DNA from: Mya arenaria
Taxonomy: Eukaryota; Mollusca; Bivalvia; Myida; Myidae
DNA length: 64,000 bases
Reading direction: 5' to 3'
Assembly: GCF_026914265.1 (NCBI RefSeq)
Contig: NC_069135.1
Location: 1,691,001 to 1,755,000, forward strand
Part shown: positions 42,301 to 55,654 of the stretch, piece by piece
Position numbering within the stretch: the stretch's first letter is position 1
How the letters are laid out: each line of letters starts with the position of its first letter
Program-made: the position numbers and the translations under genes
The notes under the pieces: model-generated
Databases searched by the model: none
The model's input: only the letters and a program-made list of their open reading frames with translations
What the model was told of the DNA's origin: nothing

Positions 42301-45300
42301 TTGCCAATACACTATCATTGTGGACCATAATGTTTAGTAAGGCAGGTAATTAATTATGGCCTAATTGACAGCCAAGACTATACTGATATCTGCGGGACAT
42401 TAGTATCAATTGGAAATCAATTTTAATTTTATTTATGGGACTTGCATTACAGTTGTAACTTACCTTCCAAAGCAAACATAATTGTATACAAAAATGAGCT
42501 GTTTGTAACTTTTCTTTCTGGTAAATATGCCCTAAGCATCTTAAGTAAAAATTGTACCTTTTCCTTTAATTCAACAATGTTCAAAACTGTTTTATTTCAC
42601 TGTAAGAAAGTGGTATTCTAAGTGTATATTCTGCAATTAAAATATATGGAAAACTAATTTTTTAAAAATGAAAACTACATTTTAAGGAATATTTTTTTTT
42701 CAAGAAAAATAACAGTTCCTGACCTTTTAATACACATAAGTTAGAATATGTTAGAATATTCTTAGGATGCTTCTGTAATACAAACTCTTTGTTTTGAGCT
42801 ATAGGTCACTTGTCTAAGAAATACTTGAAATGCTTATAGATAGTTAGGGATAGTTTCTTCTTGTTTCAAAGCTTACATTTGATTGATCGAAGCTTTCCAA
42901 TTTCTTAAAATACAGGGGATAGTTCAAAAACAGTTATTATTTTAGTCTGGAATAACCTTATCTCTGTGCACAGCAGTAGATCAAGGAAAGTAATTCATTG
43001 CAAATTCTACTGTTTCTTAGATTTCTTATAATCAGTTTATCTAGATCTATAAAAAAAAAATATTGGAATGGCTAAAACGCTTCTACAATTAGTAAAAACA
43101 TTTAGTACTGTCTATGTAATAACATGTTTACCTTAATGTGGGATTGTTTGCGATTAATGATAAATAATACTTCAGAATTTGAATAACTGAGTCAGTCACT
43201 TGGCTTCTAATGATAGGAATTTGGATATGTGTTTGCCAAATACAGCTTAAGTTAAAGCTTGCGTACGGTGCTTGCCATATTTGTACGTAATGTATGAATG
43301 AGTCAGTTTCCCTGTCACCGTGTTGTGAGAGTTGATAAATAATGGCCGAGTTTGTCTGGCGTGAGTCCAGTGTCTATCAATTAAGGCAATATATGGTTTT
43401 CACGTGCCAATTGTCAGGGCTAGTCTCCGTCATTAATTTAGTTGACAGTAGCCCTGTTATGTCTGCATGTTTGAAGGGAGAAAATATCATTGCCTGCTCA
43501 TAAAACAGGCATTAAGCTGCACAACGGCTGGACAGTGTATGATTGATGTAAATTGTTTTATAGTCATTCAATAAATGTACGCATATATGCGCTTTTATAA
43601 AATGATTTAATTTTTGTATTAAAGCATATGATTATATGTAATGTTGTTGCATTAATACAAATATGGAAATACAAGTCACGGTTTGAAAACAGCCTATTGT
43701 CTTACACCAAAATGATGTGAACATGTGTGAATATATACAGACATGAATATGTTGCCGCAATAGATACAGATTCAAAAATATTGCCTTTGAGTCATTTCCA
43801 TACATTACTTGCACTGTCATTTTAAACCACAATTTATGACATATCTTTGCTAAACAGTAAGCATCATTATCCTAGATTACCCTAAACTAACCACTTGCCG
43901 ATATGAAATTGAGAAATATTATTGCCAGCATTTATGAAACATGAAACAGTAATTTTATCCGCCAAATTTATCATACCCTGCTTACTTTTCATACAACATC
44001 TACAGTGGACCTTTAATATTTCACGAAAGTAAAATAAAAACTAACAATGCGATTAGTTTGTCCGAAAATTGAACCCATTCTATCTGATTGGAGATATTAC
44101 CCGTCAGGCACTCATTATATTATATTATAAATCCTTACAAGTTCGCCTTTCAGCCCTAGAAATGGACAGACAAGTCCTAATAGCAAGTCCATTTCATGTT
44201 CTGATTGATTATATCTTAATGAACCTTGCAGGATATTGTCCAGTAACAGTGTAAGTCATCATTATTGTGAACATTATTGGGGGGACCCATTCGCCTGTGC
44301 CTGTGCATGAAGCTGAATCTCATACAGTTTAAATGAATTATGAAAATATTTTTCTTCTTTTTCTAGTTATTTCCTATCATCTGATTTATAGTCGGTGTAC
44401 TCAACTGCGTGATGATGGAAGTAGAGGGGAGTGATTTTTCTTGCAGATTTAGTAATCTTGTAGAATAATTACTGCATTATCTAAAGCAGACAAAACACAT
44501 TAGTTTTCAGTGATGTTTACATTAGGGGATGCCAGACATTGTATTGTGGAGGTGAAAATGGCCATTGTGAAATGTCCAGTTGTTTTCTTACAACCCTTTC
44601 ATGATAAAACAGATATGACAGAAGATATAAGTGGTCAGTGAAAGGACCATAGTGTCGACATCATATCACTGCCCATGCTTTGATAAACCGTAGATAACAA
44701 CAACAATACACTATATGGTTCACTTGAGTCTAATAATTTTCTACTTATCTTAAGTACATATACTTAAATCATGAGTTTATATTGAAGGACATTAAATCCC
44801 TTTGCACTCTGTGACTTTTGTACAACTCAGAGAACATTGGAGACCACAACCCACAATGTCAGGGCCAACTTTTTCAGCCACCAAAGCTTCACTTTACTTC
44901 AGATAGTTTTCACCTAGGCAAATGGTTTGACATGTGTTAGGTAACTCTGCGTAACATTGTGTCATTATCCACCAAAAGTTAGACAACCGCGTTTGAACAT
45001 ATGACAGTCTTGTGTTTGAAAATTTTAATACATTGAAACACCAGTCATTTCTGCAGTGGAGTGGTCATTAGGTGTGCAAGGTATTGGTGACAGTAAAAGA
45101 GGATTACTGCCGAATTAGGGCACGATTGTCTAGATAATTAGTGATATTAAGGAGCATTTTCTGTGTCAGATTATTGTTGAAGTGTTGGGAGTAATTGTGA
45201 TTTAGGCAAGGAAGGTGGGGGATTATATTGTTGCCCCCACAGCAGGTGCTAACAAGGTGAGAGATGAAGATGATGTTTGTAATGATGGTTTTGTGGTTAC

Positions 45301-47370
45301 CCTGGACGGGGACTGGTGCTGCTGGGCTGGCGGCTGTCTTGATAATGATAACAAATATTTTCTCTGATTATGTATGCGATAACATAGTTTGAATATTTTA
45401 TAAGCAATCATCATAACATGTTCTGAGGATTTAATTTCTATTGCTGAACTTTTGAATCAGTGAATAAGATTTTTTATTTATTATTTTATCAAAGAGTGTT
45501 AAATTCACTGTTTGGTATCTCATTTGTATAGTTTAAATATATAGGATATTATAACTTTGTGTTTTTTCTATTTTATCAGGATGGAATGTGAATTTATGTG
45601 CTTTTAACAAAAGGTTTTGTGTTGATAAATTTTAGGACTCGACATTTGCTTAGTAATATCATATCTATTCAGTTATATATTAGATTTGTGATCAAAAAGT
45701 AAAAGGGAAACATTTGTGTGTGGAAAGCTGTTGAGATCGGAGATGCTGATATAGTGATGTGTTGACAGCCCTTATGGCCCCAAGATAGGTGCTTTAAGTT
45801 TTTGAATCATGAAAAGTTGATGTGTTATGGGTTTAGTTGTAACCATTGTTAATAATGAAGTGTGACATGGACATTCAATATTTTTAGAAAACGTGACAAT
45901 TGTTCCCCTTGTTGAAAACCCCTGGAGGAATGTTTACACACGTAACATATGTTATACTCTGATGCTGGACATTGTCCTTTAACTATAAGTGACCATCTTT
46001 TAAATTAGATTGCCTGCAAAGATAAAATCATAATTACTTTTTCTGTCCGACAAAGGTTAGTGACTGATACCATTGAGGGAGATTGAAGTTCAAAATCAAG
46101 TTTTCTCTTGCATTTTACATTTTCTGATATGAATTTAGATAAACAACTACCTTTGTCTCATAAAGAATCACCTTTCCAAAGTTTTTGTGTGACAGTAATT
46201 GAAATTGCCATATAATTAATTAGATATTTATGTATTCCTTTACAATACCCTTAAATCTGGGTGAATGACCCTGAGTCAAGTTCTTTCCCATTAGAATTGT
46301 AAAGTAATGGTGAATTATATCTACCTGCAATGAGTAACAATCTATTAAGCCCGAATTAATGTGGGGGCCCAGTGGCAGCTATATGAGGCTCAATGTAATG
46401 CTAGAAGCTATTTTATGGGCAGTAAATGATGGGTTTGTGGGGCTTCCAGTGGCCTTTGGGTGTAAATGTCATACCCAGTTGTCAGCCAGGCCACTGGCCA
46501 GAATGGGACTGTTTTGAGATACTTTTTGTGGTGTTGAATACCTTCATGGTTTGGTTTCTGTCTTAGTGTTCTGGAAGCAGGGAAAAATATCATTGCAAAT
46601 TCCAAGAATGTGTGGCTGGTCTTTCCTAGGCTTGTCTTGTCATTATTATGATGTGTGGATGTGGGAACCAGTTTGGAACTGAAATTTGGCCCCAATCCCA
46701 GTGTTAAAACACATTCTGTACTTTGTACATACTGTGTTCCCGGATGTGAAAATAACATTCCAAAATTTATTTTTGAAATAAATAACATAATTTTATACAA
46801 CACTTGGACCCCAAAGTATGAAAGAGATGGTGTATTCTTTTAGAACCTGTATTTCAGACAGATTAGAAACACTCTAGTATTTCTGGGTATATTTTGACCC
46901 AACAAAAGCTCTTACCTCGCGCAGTCGGACATGACAAAGTTTGTTTATCGGGTTTGGTTGGTCACAAAACAATTTTAAGCATAAGCAATTGAACATGTAT
47001 ATTTTTCCATTTTTTTATGCGTGTTTTTCAAATTAAATATCTTCTGGCAGTCACGATAAAATAAAATTAAATGACCTTGATCTTTTATAATTAGTTAAAA
47101 CTCAATTTCTTTAATGTTAAATTAACAAGAAAAGTCTTATTTTTGTGAAGCTTAAATTGTTATTGATTATTGTTGATCCATCTGCTTGTTTTTGTTTAAT
47201 GACAGTGTTACATCACTTGGAAATATCAGGGGGTCGCAGGCTCGGAGACAAAGACCCTTAACTGGCCATCTGCCTTTGTTTGGAGAGGTTTTCAATAATG
47301 TTCTGGAATTGAGGCAACTGTTGTATATTGTATTTAACAGGCAAAGTTTTGTTCAATACCGGATGAAACA
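36336..47370. other. Long non-coding stretch, no gene recognised
   Basis: Eleven kilobases with only short ORFs and little repeat content. A possible untranslated exon near 37620-37806 ends in CAG|GTGGGT. Patches of more balanced composition near 43270-43490 and 45190-45360 could be conserved regulatory sequence. A (CT)10 run lies at 39921-39940. It is compatible with a large intron or intergenic regulatory DNA. Confidence 0.45.
39921..39940. repeat. (CT)10 microsatellite
   Basis: Perfect CT dinucleotide run of 20 bp. Confidence 0.95.
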
Positions 47371-47379
47371 TATTAGGAA

Positions 47380-47786
47380 CATGTATGTATGTATTTCTTT
47401 AGACCTTGCGATCAAGGATAACCCGTGAAAGTGCAAGCACTTATTTCCAACGGGGTCCTTTGTTTTTGCTGAAGGGACAGCACGCTGAAGAGACAGTGGT
47501 GGGATTCAAGGAAGTCCAGGTGCGAGACCCTAGCTCTTTTTCGAAGAGACCCCTTGGTTCTTTTACGTGCTCGGTGTAAAGCACCGATACACGGGGTACA
47601 ACTTTCCTGGGTTAAACCAGTACTGAGTACACCACTTTTCCAAGCACTACCCTTTAAATGCCAAGCGCCAGGCAAGGGAGCTACTTGTACCAACTTTTAA
47701 CGTCTTTTGGTATGACGCGGCCAGGGATCGAACCCACGACCTCCCGCTCCGTAGGCGGACGCTTATCCACTAGGCCACGGAGACGG
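47380..47786 (-). mobile_element. Full-length tRNA-Arg(ACG)-headed SINE
   Basis: Read on the minus strand, the element starts with a tRNA-like head. It has an A box TGGCCTAGTGG, an anticodon arm whose 7-nt loop CTACGGA puts ACG at the anticodon with T33 before it, and a B box GGTTCGATCCC. A central part (AGACGTTAAAAGTTGG, AGCTCCCTTGCCTGGCGCTT) follows that recalls the conserved central domain shared by several molluscan SINEs, then a 3' part ending GCAAGGTCTAAAG and an ATAC-rich tail (47380-47400). The total is about 400 bp. The copy at 312-568 shares the last 240 bp. No direct target duplication is obvious. Confidence 0.85.
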
Positions 47787-47796
47787 TTACATGTTC

Positions 47797-50240
47797 AATG
47801 TTCAAATGTCTTGCTGAAAATGTTTCAAGATGACAAACTCGTTGAGATGGTGTAAAAAGACATTCAACTTATAAAAGAGAAATGGGTGTTTTTTCCGTAA
47901 TTTAAGCAAACATTGTAATCCCACAGGGTAAAGACCATTATTCATTTTGGTAATGACGGTCCTTGGCCTCATACATGGTCATTCACTGCTTGGATAACTA
48001 CTTGAACACTTGTGATAATCTATTGCATCTACTGATAGGTTGAAAAGTGACTTGATACATTGGTTCACTCAAATGGCTACAGTTAATCAATATACCCCAT
48101 TGATAGATTATCCTTTAAATGTCCACCATTTTGTCTCGTTTCAGACTGACAGACAGAATTATTATATATTCGGTGCTGTACAAGACATGTTCTGAGTTTC
48201 ATGGGATTGTTTCAAAAGAAGGTAAGATACATTGTATAGGTAATGGTCGTTTGATGACTGTGGTATCCTCACTTACCGTAAATGGCCATGAAATAAAAGT
48301 TAATGTTCTGTAAAAATGGAAGCAATTGTGCATGAATATAGTTATTCTAGTTTCATAACATGGACATGTTGTAATATTGTCATTAGGGGAGATATTCAGC
48401 AGCGCTGTGGTTGTCACACAAAGGTTATCAAGTTATATCAATATTGATACAGGCCAAATAGCCGTTTACACCTTTAACATAACATTCTTTATATCTATTC
48501 AATTTCATAACATGCTGAGATAGCAGACTCTTTAAGAAGCCTGTTTGAACCTCCCTATGAATAGTCCGCCTTTTGCAGAAGGATTTAATTTCTTGTGTGG
48601 TTCGTTAATAGCTGATGAATCATTCAGTTGCTTTAATATCGAGGCAACACCAAATTGGGCTTTGAATGATTTAATGAATGATTCAGAGGCATGCTTAAGC
48701 GCAGTAAGTGAAGATTTAAATGCTTAAATAGTGTTGATATTGCAAATGTTATGGCTCATAAAGTATTATGTAATGGGAGATACTTCCATTTAATAACACT
48801 CTTAAAATGATATTTTTTTTATAATCTTATCACTGAAATTCCTCTGTTAACTTTAATGACAATTTCTTGTCAATGAATATTTTTATACAATAATGATCCA
48901 TTGACACAAGTTGATCTACATGTCTCTGTAAAATTAATCTAAACCTTTTTTGGGGGTAAAATGAAAATACTTGAAAGTTTGTGCAAAAAATCAAGTAGCT
49001 GATTTTGTTACCATGATTGTTGAAACCTGAGAAAGGGGAAAGTGACATGCCTGGTCTGGATGATGGTCTGTTGGTTGACAGTTATGGTGCAAGTTTCACC
49101 CTCTCTTCTCACTTACTCTCCCATATAGGGTTGAGAATGTCAAATTACCGTCTACATTTTGTTAACTCACTGCATCATCCTTAAGTTTCTAATTCAGTTT
49201 GTCTTCTATAGTTGGCTTAATTTAATTTTAAAACTGTGTTTGTGGCCCATTTCTTCTGCATTGGCAATTGCATTGGCAATTCGCTCAGATGTAGTCATGG
49301 TTGAATACTTGTGGTAAAGGGATTTTGACTTTAAGACGGAAATGTCAGTTGTTGATTATATTTAACTAAAGCAAAAGGATTAGAACTTGAGTGTTTAAAT
49401 ACCACTTCATAACAACATAGACATCTTAAAGGTATGCTTGTACATAATGTCTACTTGAAATTAAAACAAGATATAAGTTTTTAATAAAGTATCTATTAAT
49501 ATCCGATAATTTCCATGTTTCATTTATATGGTGGTATAAAACTTATTTTATGGTGCAATTTTTATTATTCCCAGCTGTAATTTGGTGATATTTTATGTGG
49601 AAAACAGGTGACGTAACTTCTGGTTATCTCAGAGTCAGCATTACAGCCCTGGTCAAGTGCACTGCTCACTTTTAGCGCTTTCCACATCAAACACCCAGAT
49701 ATTAGTACTTCATGTTATCTCTGCTTTGTAGTGACCTAATATTTCAACAATCTCATGTATAGAAACCAGTTTGTGCCTACTCATGAATATGTTGAGATTC
49801 ATTAATAACTTCACATAGGTATGTAAAGTAAATTTGAAACTTGATAGCGACCTAATTTAACTTTCTGTTGATGAAAGGTGTAAGCTATTTCATTTTAAGA
49901 TGTCGATTCTTGAATTAAAGAAATAATGAAGGTAATTACACTTAACTTAATTTGCGTTTAAAGTGTATATTTGAAATATAAATATTGAAATATAGGTTTA
50001 AATTAGGAATTTGTGAAACTGTGAAATTTGAAAAATCAATATTTGGTAGTCTATTCACACCTTGTTATGATTTGATTAAACAATTTAGAGAGCAAATATT
50101 AAATGTGTATCATATTGGCATTTCTGGGAACAATTCAAAACTTGAATTTTAAAATTTTAAGCATTATTGCATATGGATCTCTGATCATTGCTGGCCTTGA
50201 ACAACCACAATCAGTTAGGATGAGAGTGGTCTAGTGGAAA
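47797..50240. other. Non-coding stretch with one splice-flanked candidate exon
   Basis: Mostly AT-rich sequence. A 77-bp segment at 48145-48221 is bounded by TTTTGTCTCGTTTCAG and GAAG|GTAAGA. It is open in one frame (LTDRIIIYSVLYKTCSEFHG...), but no family is recognised and it may be chance. Confidence 0.35.
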
Positions 50241-50843
50241 ATTGAGGATCAACCAGTCATGTGAAGGCTGATGGCAATGAGGATCAACCAGTCATGTGAA
50301 GGCTGATGGCATTGAGGATCAACCAGTCATGTGAAGGCTGATGGCAAGGCTGATGGCAGTGAGGATCAACCAGTCATGTAAAGGCTGATGGCAAGGCTGA
50401 TGGCATTGAGATCAACCAGTCATGTGAAGGCTGATGGCATTGAGGATCAACCAGTCATGTGAGGGCTGATGGCATTGAGGATCAACCAGTCATGTAAAGG
50501 CTGATGGCATTGAGGATGAACCAGTCATGTAAAGGCTGATGGCAAGGCTGATGGCATTGAGGATCAACCAGTCATGTGAAGGCTGCTGGCAAGGCTGATG
50601 GCATTGAGGATAAACCAGTCATGTGAGGGCTGATGGCAAGGCTGATGGCATTGCAGATCAACAAGTCATGTGAAGGCTGATGGCATTGAGGATCAACCAG
50701 TCATGTGAAGGCTGATGGCAAGGCTGATGGCATTGAGGATCAACCAGTCATGTAAAGGCTGATGGCAAGGCCGATGGCATTGAGGATCAACCAGTCATGT
50801 GAAGGCTGATGGCATTGAGGATCAACCAGTCATGTGAAGGCGG
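50241..50843. repeat. Composite minisatellite: 35-bp unit with optional 12-bp insert, about 15 copies
   Basis: The basic unit is ATTGAGGATCAACCAGTCAT + GTGAAGGCTGATGGC (35 bp). In several copies an extra AAGGCTGATGGC (12 bp) follows, making 47-bp units. The two types are mixed along the array. Confidence 0.92.
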
Positions 50844-53800
50844 CTAAAGGATCAATCATAGAATGTTTTGTTGGGGCTACAATGTTTAAGATTGTCCTTA
50901 CCGAGGTGTCATAGGTAACCCCATCTTTGGATTGTTGAGTGACAACTCTGAGGCTCATTGACTTCTTCCACTTAGGCATAATGGACTACATTCATCTCTG
51001 CTTAACTAGCTCTGGTATGGGGATCATTTTTCACCAAGAATTTAGTAAAACAAACCTATCAGCAGCTATTCATCCAGCTGACAAATAGGCCTTGGGAATT
51101 GACCCTAATAACAGGGGCAAATAGCTGGGTTGACATTTGCTATTTAGCACATCAAATTTCAAATTGCCACAATAAACATCATTCATTATCTTTTGTGCAT
51201 TTAATTTATTTTTATCACATTGTTGTGAAACCTTAAACCAATTCCATGAACATGGACTTAGCGGGTAAACGTAAGTAAATATGCAGAAACGCGAGAGGTG
51301 GACCTTGCTTTATCACGATGACACTGGGATATTGACATTGTCTGATTGAAAATAAAGCCTTGAATAATTGCCGTTTTGAAATGCAAATAATTGTGACCAG
51401 TGCGAACAATAGGGTTACTCAGTATTGTTGGTGTTTCAATATTGACTCTCTAGAGTGGTGTTGTTTGCCATGTGAATTCATCTTCATTCCTCAATTTACG
51501 GAAAGTGCAACATTGCATTGTATTGTTAATAATTGTTTGATACAAAGGATGGAAAAAAAATGAATGTTGAAATGGCTGACTGATGGTTCTAGCATTTGGG
51601 TGGAAGAGTAATTTTTTTTTCCATGCAAATCGTGTGTTTTCTTTTCTGATGAAGGAGATATTAAATGAAATAATGAATTATGTGATGTGGTGATTTAGAT
51701 GTTTTTGTGAGTAGGGCTCATTACGTTGAAGGCACACTTTTCAGCAATTCCATTAGTCTGCTCAAGTAATAAATTGATATTTTATGCCTGTTGCCTGTAC
51801 TATTATTACTTTAGCAGACTCAATTGTGTGGAATTCCTCAGGACTTTTGTAACTATTTGAAGTTCGCAATCATTGCTGAGAAAAGCATCGTTATGAAACT
51901 TACAAATGATAGTGGTAAAATGCCGCAAGGTGCACAGGCGCATCGTTATGAAACTTACAAATGATAGTGGTTGCTGCAAGGTGCACAGACCCATGTCCAC
52001 AGAGGGAGCATTTCTAAGGTCACAGTTTTGGCCAGTCCATCATCCAGGAATGGCATTTCTGGTTGTCCCCTGGGTAATATAGTATCATTTTCTCTTATGC
52101 AGTAAATGGTAGTTGTATATTAATAAGGTTTGAACTCTTACAAATGAGGTGAATAACAGTTATTTGCCATTTCTTGTTTTGTCATTCTCAATGAGGCAAA
52201 ATAGTTTATGTATATGGCCATCTGTATTTTTGTGGTATGAATGCTAGTTCGAAACCATGGAGCCCAAGGTACATTTTTTTTGTAAACAACAATACTATTT
52301 CTCTCTCATGAGCATTAATGCTGTGTGAAATTCATGTGCATTTCATTGAAACACAAAGCCATCTGTGTTTGTAGGCCATCCAGTCACCAGTGCATAATGT
52401 ACAAAGGTAGGTAGCAAATAAATCTACTTTTAATTAGGTTTTTTTTACAAACAAAGCCTTGGAATGTGAGTATCACATAACTGTCAGAGCGGGTTACATT
52501 ATGTGAGAGGTGTAGTATAGGTCTCAGTTTCATTGTAAACTGTGGACCTGTCAGGAGTAGTGAAATTGGTTGTAGCAGCTTTGCAAAGAGGCTTGATATT
52601 CAACCAGCAGTGTAGAGGCAGGGAAACTGAGAGGATCTTGGAGTAACATAACCATTGTAACCAATCTGGGTGGAAGTGTAGCCAGCTGTTGCTTGTACTT
52701 CAAACCGGTGCCCATTGTGCGGAGGAGGTGGAGGAACATTTTGGAAACAGTTGATCTGGTTATGATTCACTCTATTCTTTTATAGGGATTGTGTCTTCAG
52801 AGGGAAACAGTTTAGATGTGGTGAGCAGGTTTGTTTTGCTTTTTTTTTATTATTCAGTAGGTAGACAAAACCTGAAATATTTGTCAGAGAATAGGGGAAA
52901 ATGTATTTTTAGGTATAATGAATTTTAAGTTAAATCAAATTGGGATATTGCACGTTATACCTTTAAGAAATCAGTTATAAACGTTAAGGTATTGAATTAG
53001 ATGCAAAGCACAGTGAAGGAAAACTTCAAGTTTTCAGAGTTTAGGAATTCAAAATAATATCAATGGTTGTTAAAGTAACAGAAATTATGTATTATCTAGG
53101 TTTCTGTTAATTTTATTGAAAGTTAATTTTAGATTTTATTACAGAAAATGACATGATCTTGATATCCTGTTAAAATATTGGCACAGTGGTTCCAGACAAA
53201 AAAAAAATGATGAGCATTTTTGGATAGCTAGGCAGGATGAATCCCACAAAGTTGATTGTCTGAAGATTTAGGGAGACTGTCACACCCTTCTGGGTTGTTT
53301 ACGATCTTGTTTCTGCAAGTCTTATCTGCTACAAAAATAAACGATTTCTCTAATGTTTCACAGTGCACCTGCAGTTTAGAAATTGAGAGAGCATTAAAAT
53401 GACTGCGGCCTACCTGAGAACACATGTATGCCAGTGGCGCAGGTACATGTATGGGAAGATTGTTCTTTTTTCCTGGAGGGAGAAGCTCTCATGGATGCAT
53501 GCCGCCAAGAGATAAATGTTCCCTGTGGCTCTGGATGATCGTGTCGGGCTCTAACAATTGCCTCTGTCTCAGTAATCTTACCCCACCCAGTTTGTGTTTT
53601 ATATCAGTAGTCAGCCTCACAGTGATACACAGGCAAAATGCTGCCATTGTTTTCCTAATTCAAGAAAGAAAATGTCTCAATTGTTTGTATTATAATCATG
53701 ATCTTTACTTGTATTCTATTCAAGACCTTTAGAGCAGAGAATGTAGAATGTGTCTAATGTGCATAAAATTTTCATTTCCCCTGTTGCTCCTGTGATCAGT

Positions 53801-54270
53801 GGAAAAATCTTCAAATATCTTAATATCCGCTGCAGGTACTAATGTTAGAGGGCTTTACATAGTATCAGACCAATATTAACTGGGATCTTTTCATTCCTTT
53901 AACCATTAACAAGTATATTAGTTGTTTGGCTTTATTTCAGCCACAAAACAATTCTGATGGTTAAAGTAACAATAGTAGGCAAGTGTCACTTGGTCGCATA
54001 TACATACATTTCAATGGCGAATAGTGTCATTTGAGAGTAAATGTGTTTAGTTATCATTTATAACATACCCAACCCAGATATCTGGTTTCAAGTACTGGTC
54101 AAGTGTCTACCGAATACATTTACATTATTCATGTATTCTTAACACAGAAGACATTATTGCTATACTGAATTACCATACTTTACAGTGTCCTTTTTCCTGA
54201 AAGCCAGGTTAATTTCATGCTTGTTTTCAGGTGTTCTTGCTTAACAAGATATTTGGGCATACAATGCATG
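50844..54270. other. Non-coding stretch, no gene recognised
   Basis: Only short ORFs without motifs. It contains a 55-bp two-copy tandem duplication at 51885-51989 (GCATCGTTATGAAACTTACA ...). Patches of higher GC near 52600-52740 and 53400-53600 have no splice support. Confidence 0.45.
51885..51989. repeat. Two-copy 55-bp tandem duplication
   Basis: GCATCGTTATGAAACTTACA AATGATAGTGGT recurs from 51940, with the same GCAAGGTGCACAG end in both copies. Confidence 0.8.
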
Positions 54271-54272
54271 GT

Positions 54273-55182
54273 GTGGGAGCTGGGGGTGGTAGCTGTAGGT
54301 GCAAGGGGTGGAAGTGGGGGGTAGGACTGTAGGTGAAAGGGGCTGGAGTGGGGGATAGGATCTGTAGGTGAAAGGGGCCGGAGCTGGGGTGGGAGCTGAA
54401 GGTGTAAGGGGATGGGAGCTGTAGGTGCAAGGGGTAGGAGCTGAAGGTGCAAGGCGCGGGAGCTGGGGTGGGAGCTGAAGGTGCAAGGGGTGGGAGCTGG
54501 GGTGGGAGCTGAAGGTGCAAGTGGCGGGAGCTGGGGTGGGAGCTGAAGGTGCAAGTGGCGGGAGCTGGGGTGGGAGCTGAAGGTGCAAGGGGCGGGAGCT
54601 GGGGTGGAAGCTGTAGTGCAAGGGGCAGGAGCTGGGGTGGGAGCTGAAGGTGCAAGGGGCGGGAGCTGGGGTTGGAGCTGTAGGTTTAAGGGGCGGGAGC
54701 TGGGGGTAGAGCTATAGGTGCAAGGGGCAGGAGCTGTAGCTGCAAGGGGTGGGAGCTGTAGCTGCAAGGGGTGGGAGCTGTAGGTGCAAGGGGTGGGAGC
54801 TGCGGTTGGGAGCTATAGATGCAAGGGACAGGAGCTCTAGGTGCAAGGGGCGGAAGTTGTAGCTGCAAGGGGTGGGAGTTGTAGATGCAAGGGGCGGAGA
54901 TGGGGGTGGGAGCTGTAGGTGCAAGAGCTGGGGGTGGGAGCTGTAGGTGCAAGGGGTGGTAGCTGTGGGTCCAAGCACTGGGAACTGGGGATGGGAGCTA
55001 TGGATGCAGAGGGTTAATTGGAGCTGTAGGTGCAAGCGGTTGGAGCTCAGGTATGGAGCTATGGATGCAAGGGATGGGAGCTATAGGTGCAAGGGTTGGG
55101 AGCTGGGGGTGGGAGCTGTATGTGCAAGGGGTGGGAGCTGTAGTAGGTGCAAGCACTGGGAGCTGGGGTTGGAAGCTGTAGG
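54273..55182. repeat. G-rich minisatellite with quadruplex potential
   Basis: About 910 bp of imperfect units such as GTGGGAGCTGAAGGTGCAAG followed by GGGCGGGAGCTGGG (34 bp in the regular part, mixed with a ~22-bp form). The + strand is purine- and G-rich, with many closely spaced GGG/GGGG runs. All three minus-strand frames stay open across it, which reflects the repeat and not a gene. Confidence 0.92.
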
Positions 55183-55654
55183 TAATCTGCCTATTGCCTA
55201 TAACAGAAAACTAAAACAAATGGAGGAGTACCGCTTTTCCAATCCTCCATGTCTTTCAAATTGTATGTTTAGTATAAAAGAAAAGTTTTATGTAAGGTTG
55301 TTGATGGGGAAAAACAAGTGTTATTTAGACAGTTATTGCAGTAAAATCAGAACATAGAACTTTTTAGGGGTGGCTTTTGGAGTAAGCTGTAATGTTTGCC
55401 TCCTGTATCTGTCAGGACTGAAAAGCCCTGATTTCTGAATTGTGTCTTGTAAATTATGGAAGTAAAGTTCTTACCGCCTAGAAACATTAGACTACTGTCT
55501 TAAGTTGTTACAGTTTCCCATTGTTACAAGTCACAATTAACATGAGAAGGTTTTGTGGTATTCCCAGTTGATGGTTATAGCAGGGTAAGTGCTTTTGGAA
55601 ATCAATGGTGCTTGGAGCTTAGCCAGTTTGTCAGAGCCAGTGGTTAAAACAATG

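Noticed and set aside
46408-46803. 131-codon minus-strand ORF
   Set aside because: No recognisable domain, no splice or poly(A) context, and composition like the flanking non-coding DNA.
47715-47786. tRNA-Arg gene on the minus strand
   Set aside because: The tRNA-like head is fused to a SINE body and tail, its acceptor stem does not close well, and a truncated copy of the body exists elsewhere in the window.
54180-54767. 195-codon minus-strand ORF (Pro/Leu/Gln-rich repeat protein)
   Set aside because: It lies over the G-rich minisatellite, and all three frames on that strand are open with equivalent repeats; no splice sites or start context support a gene.
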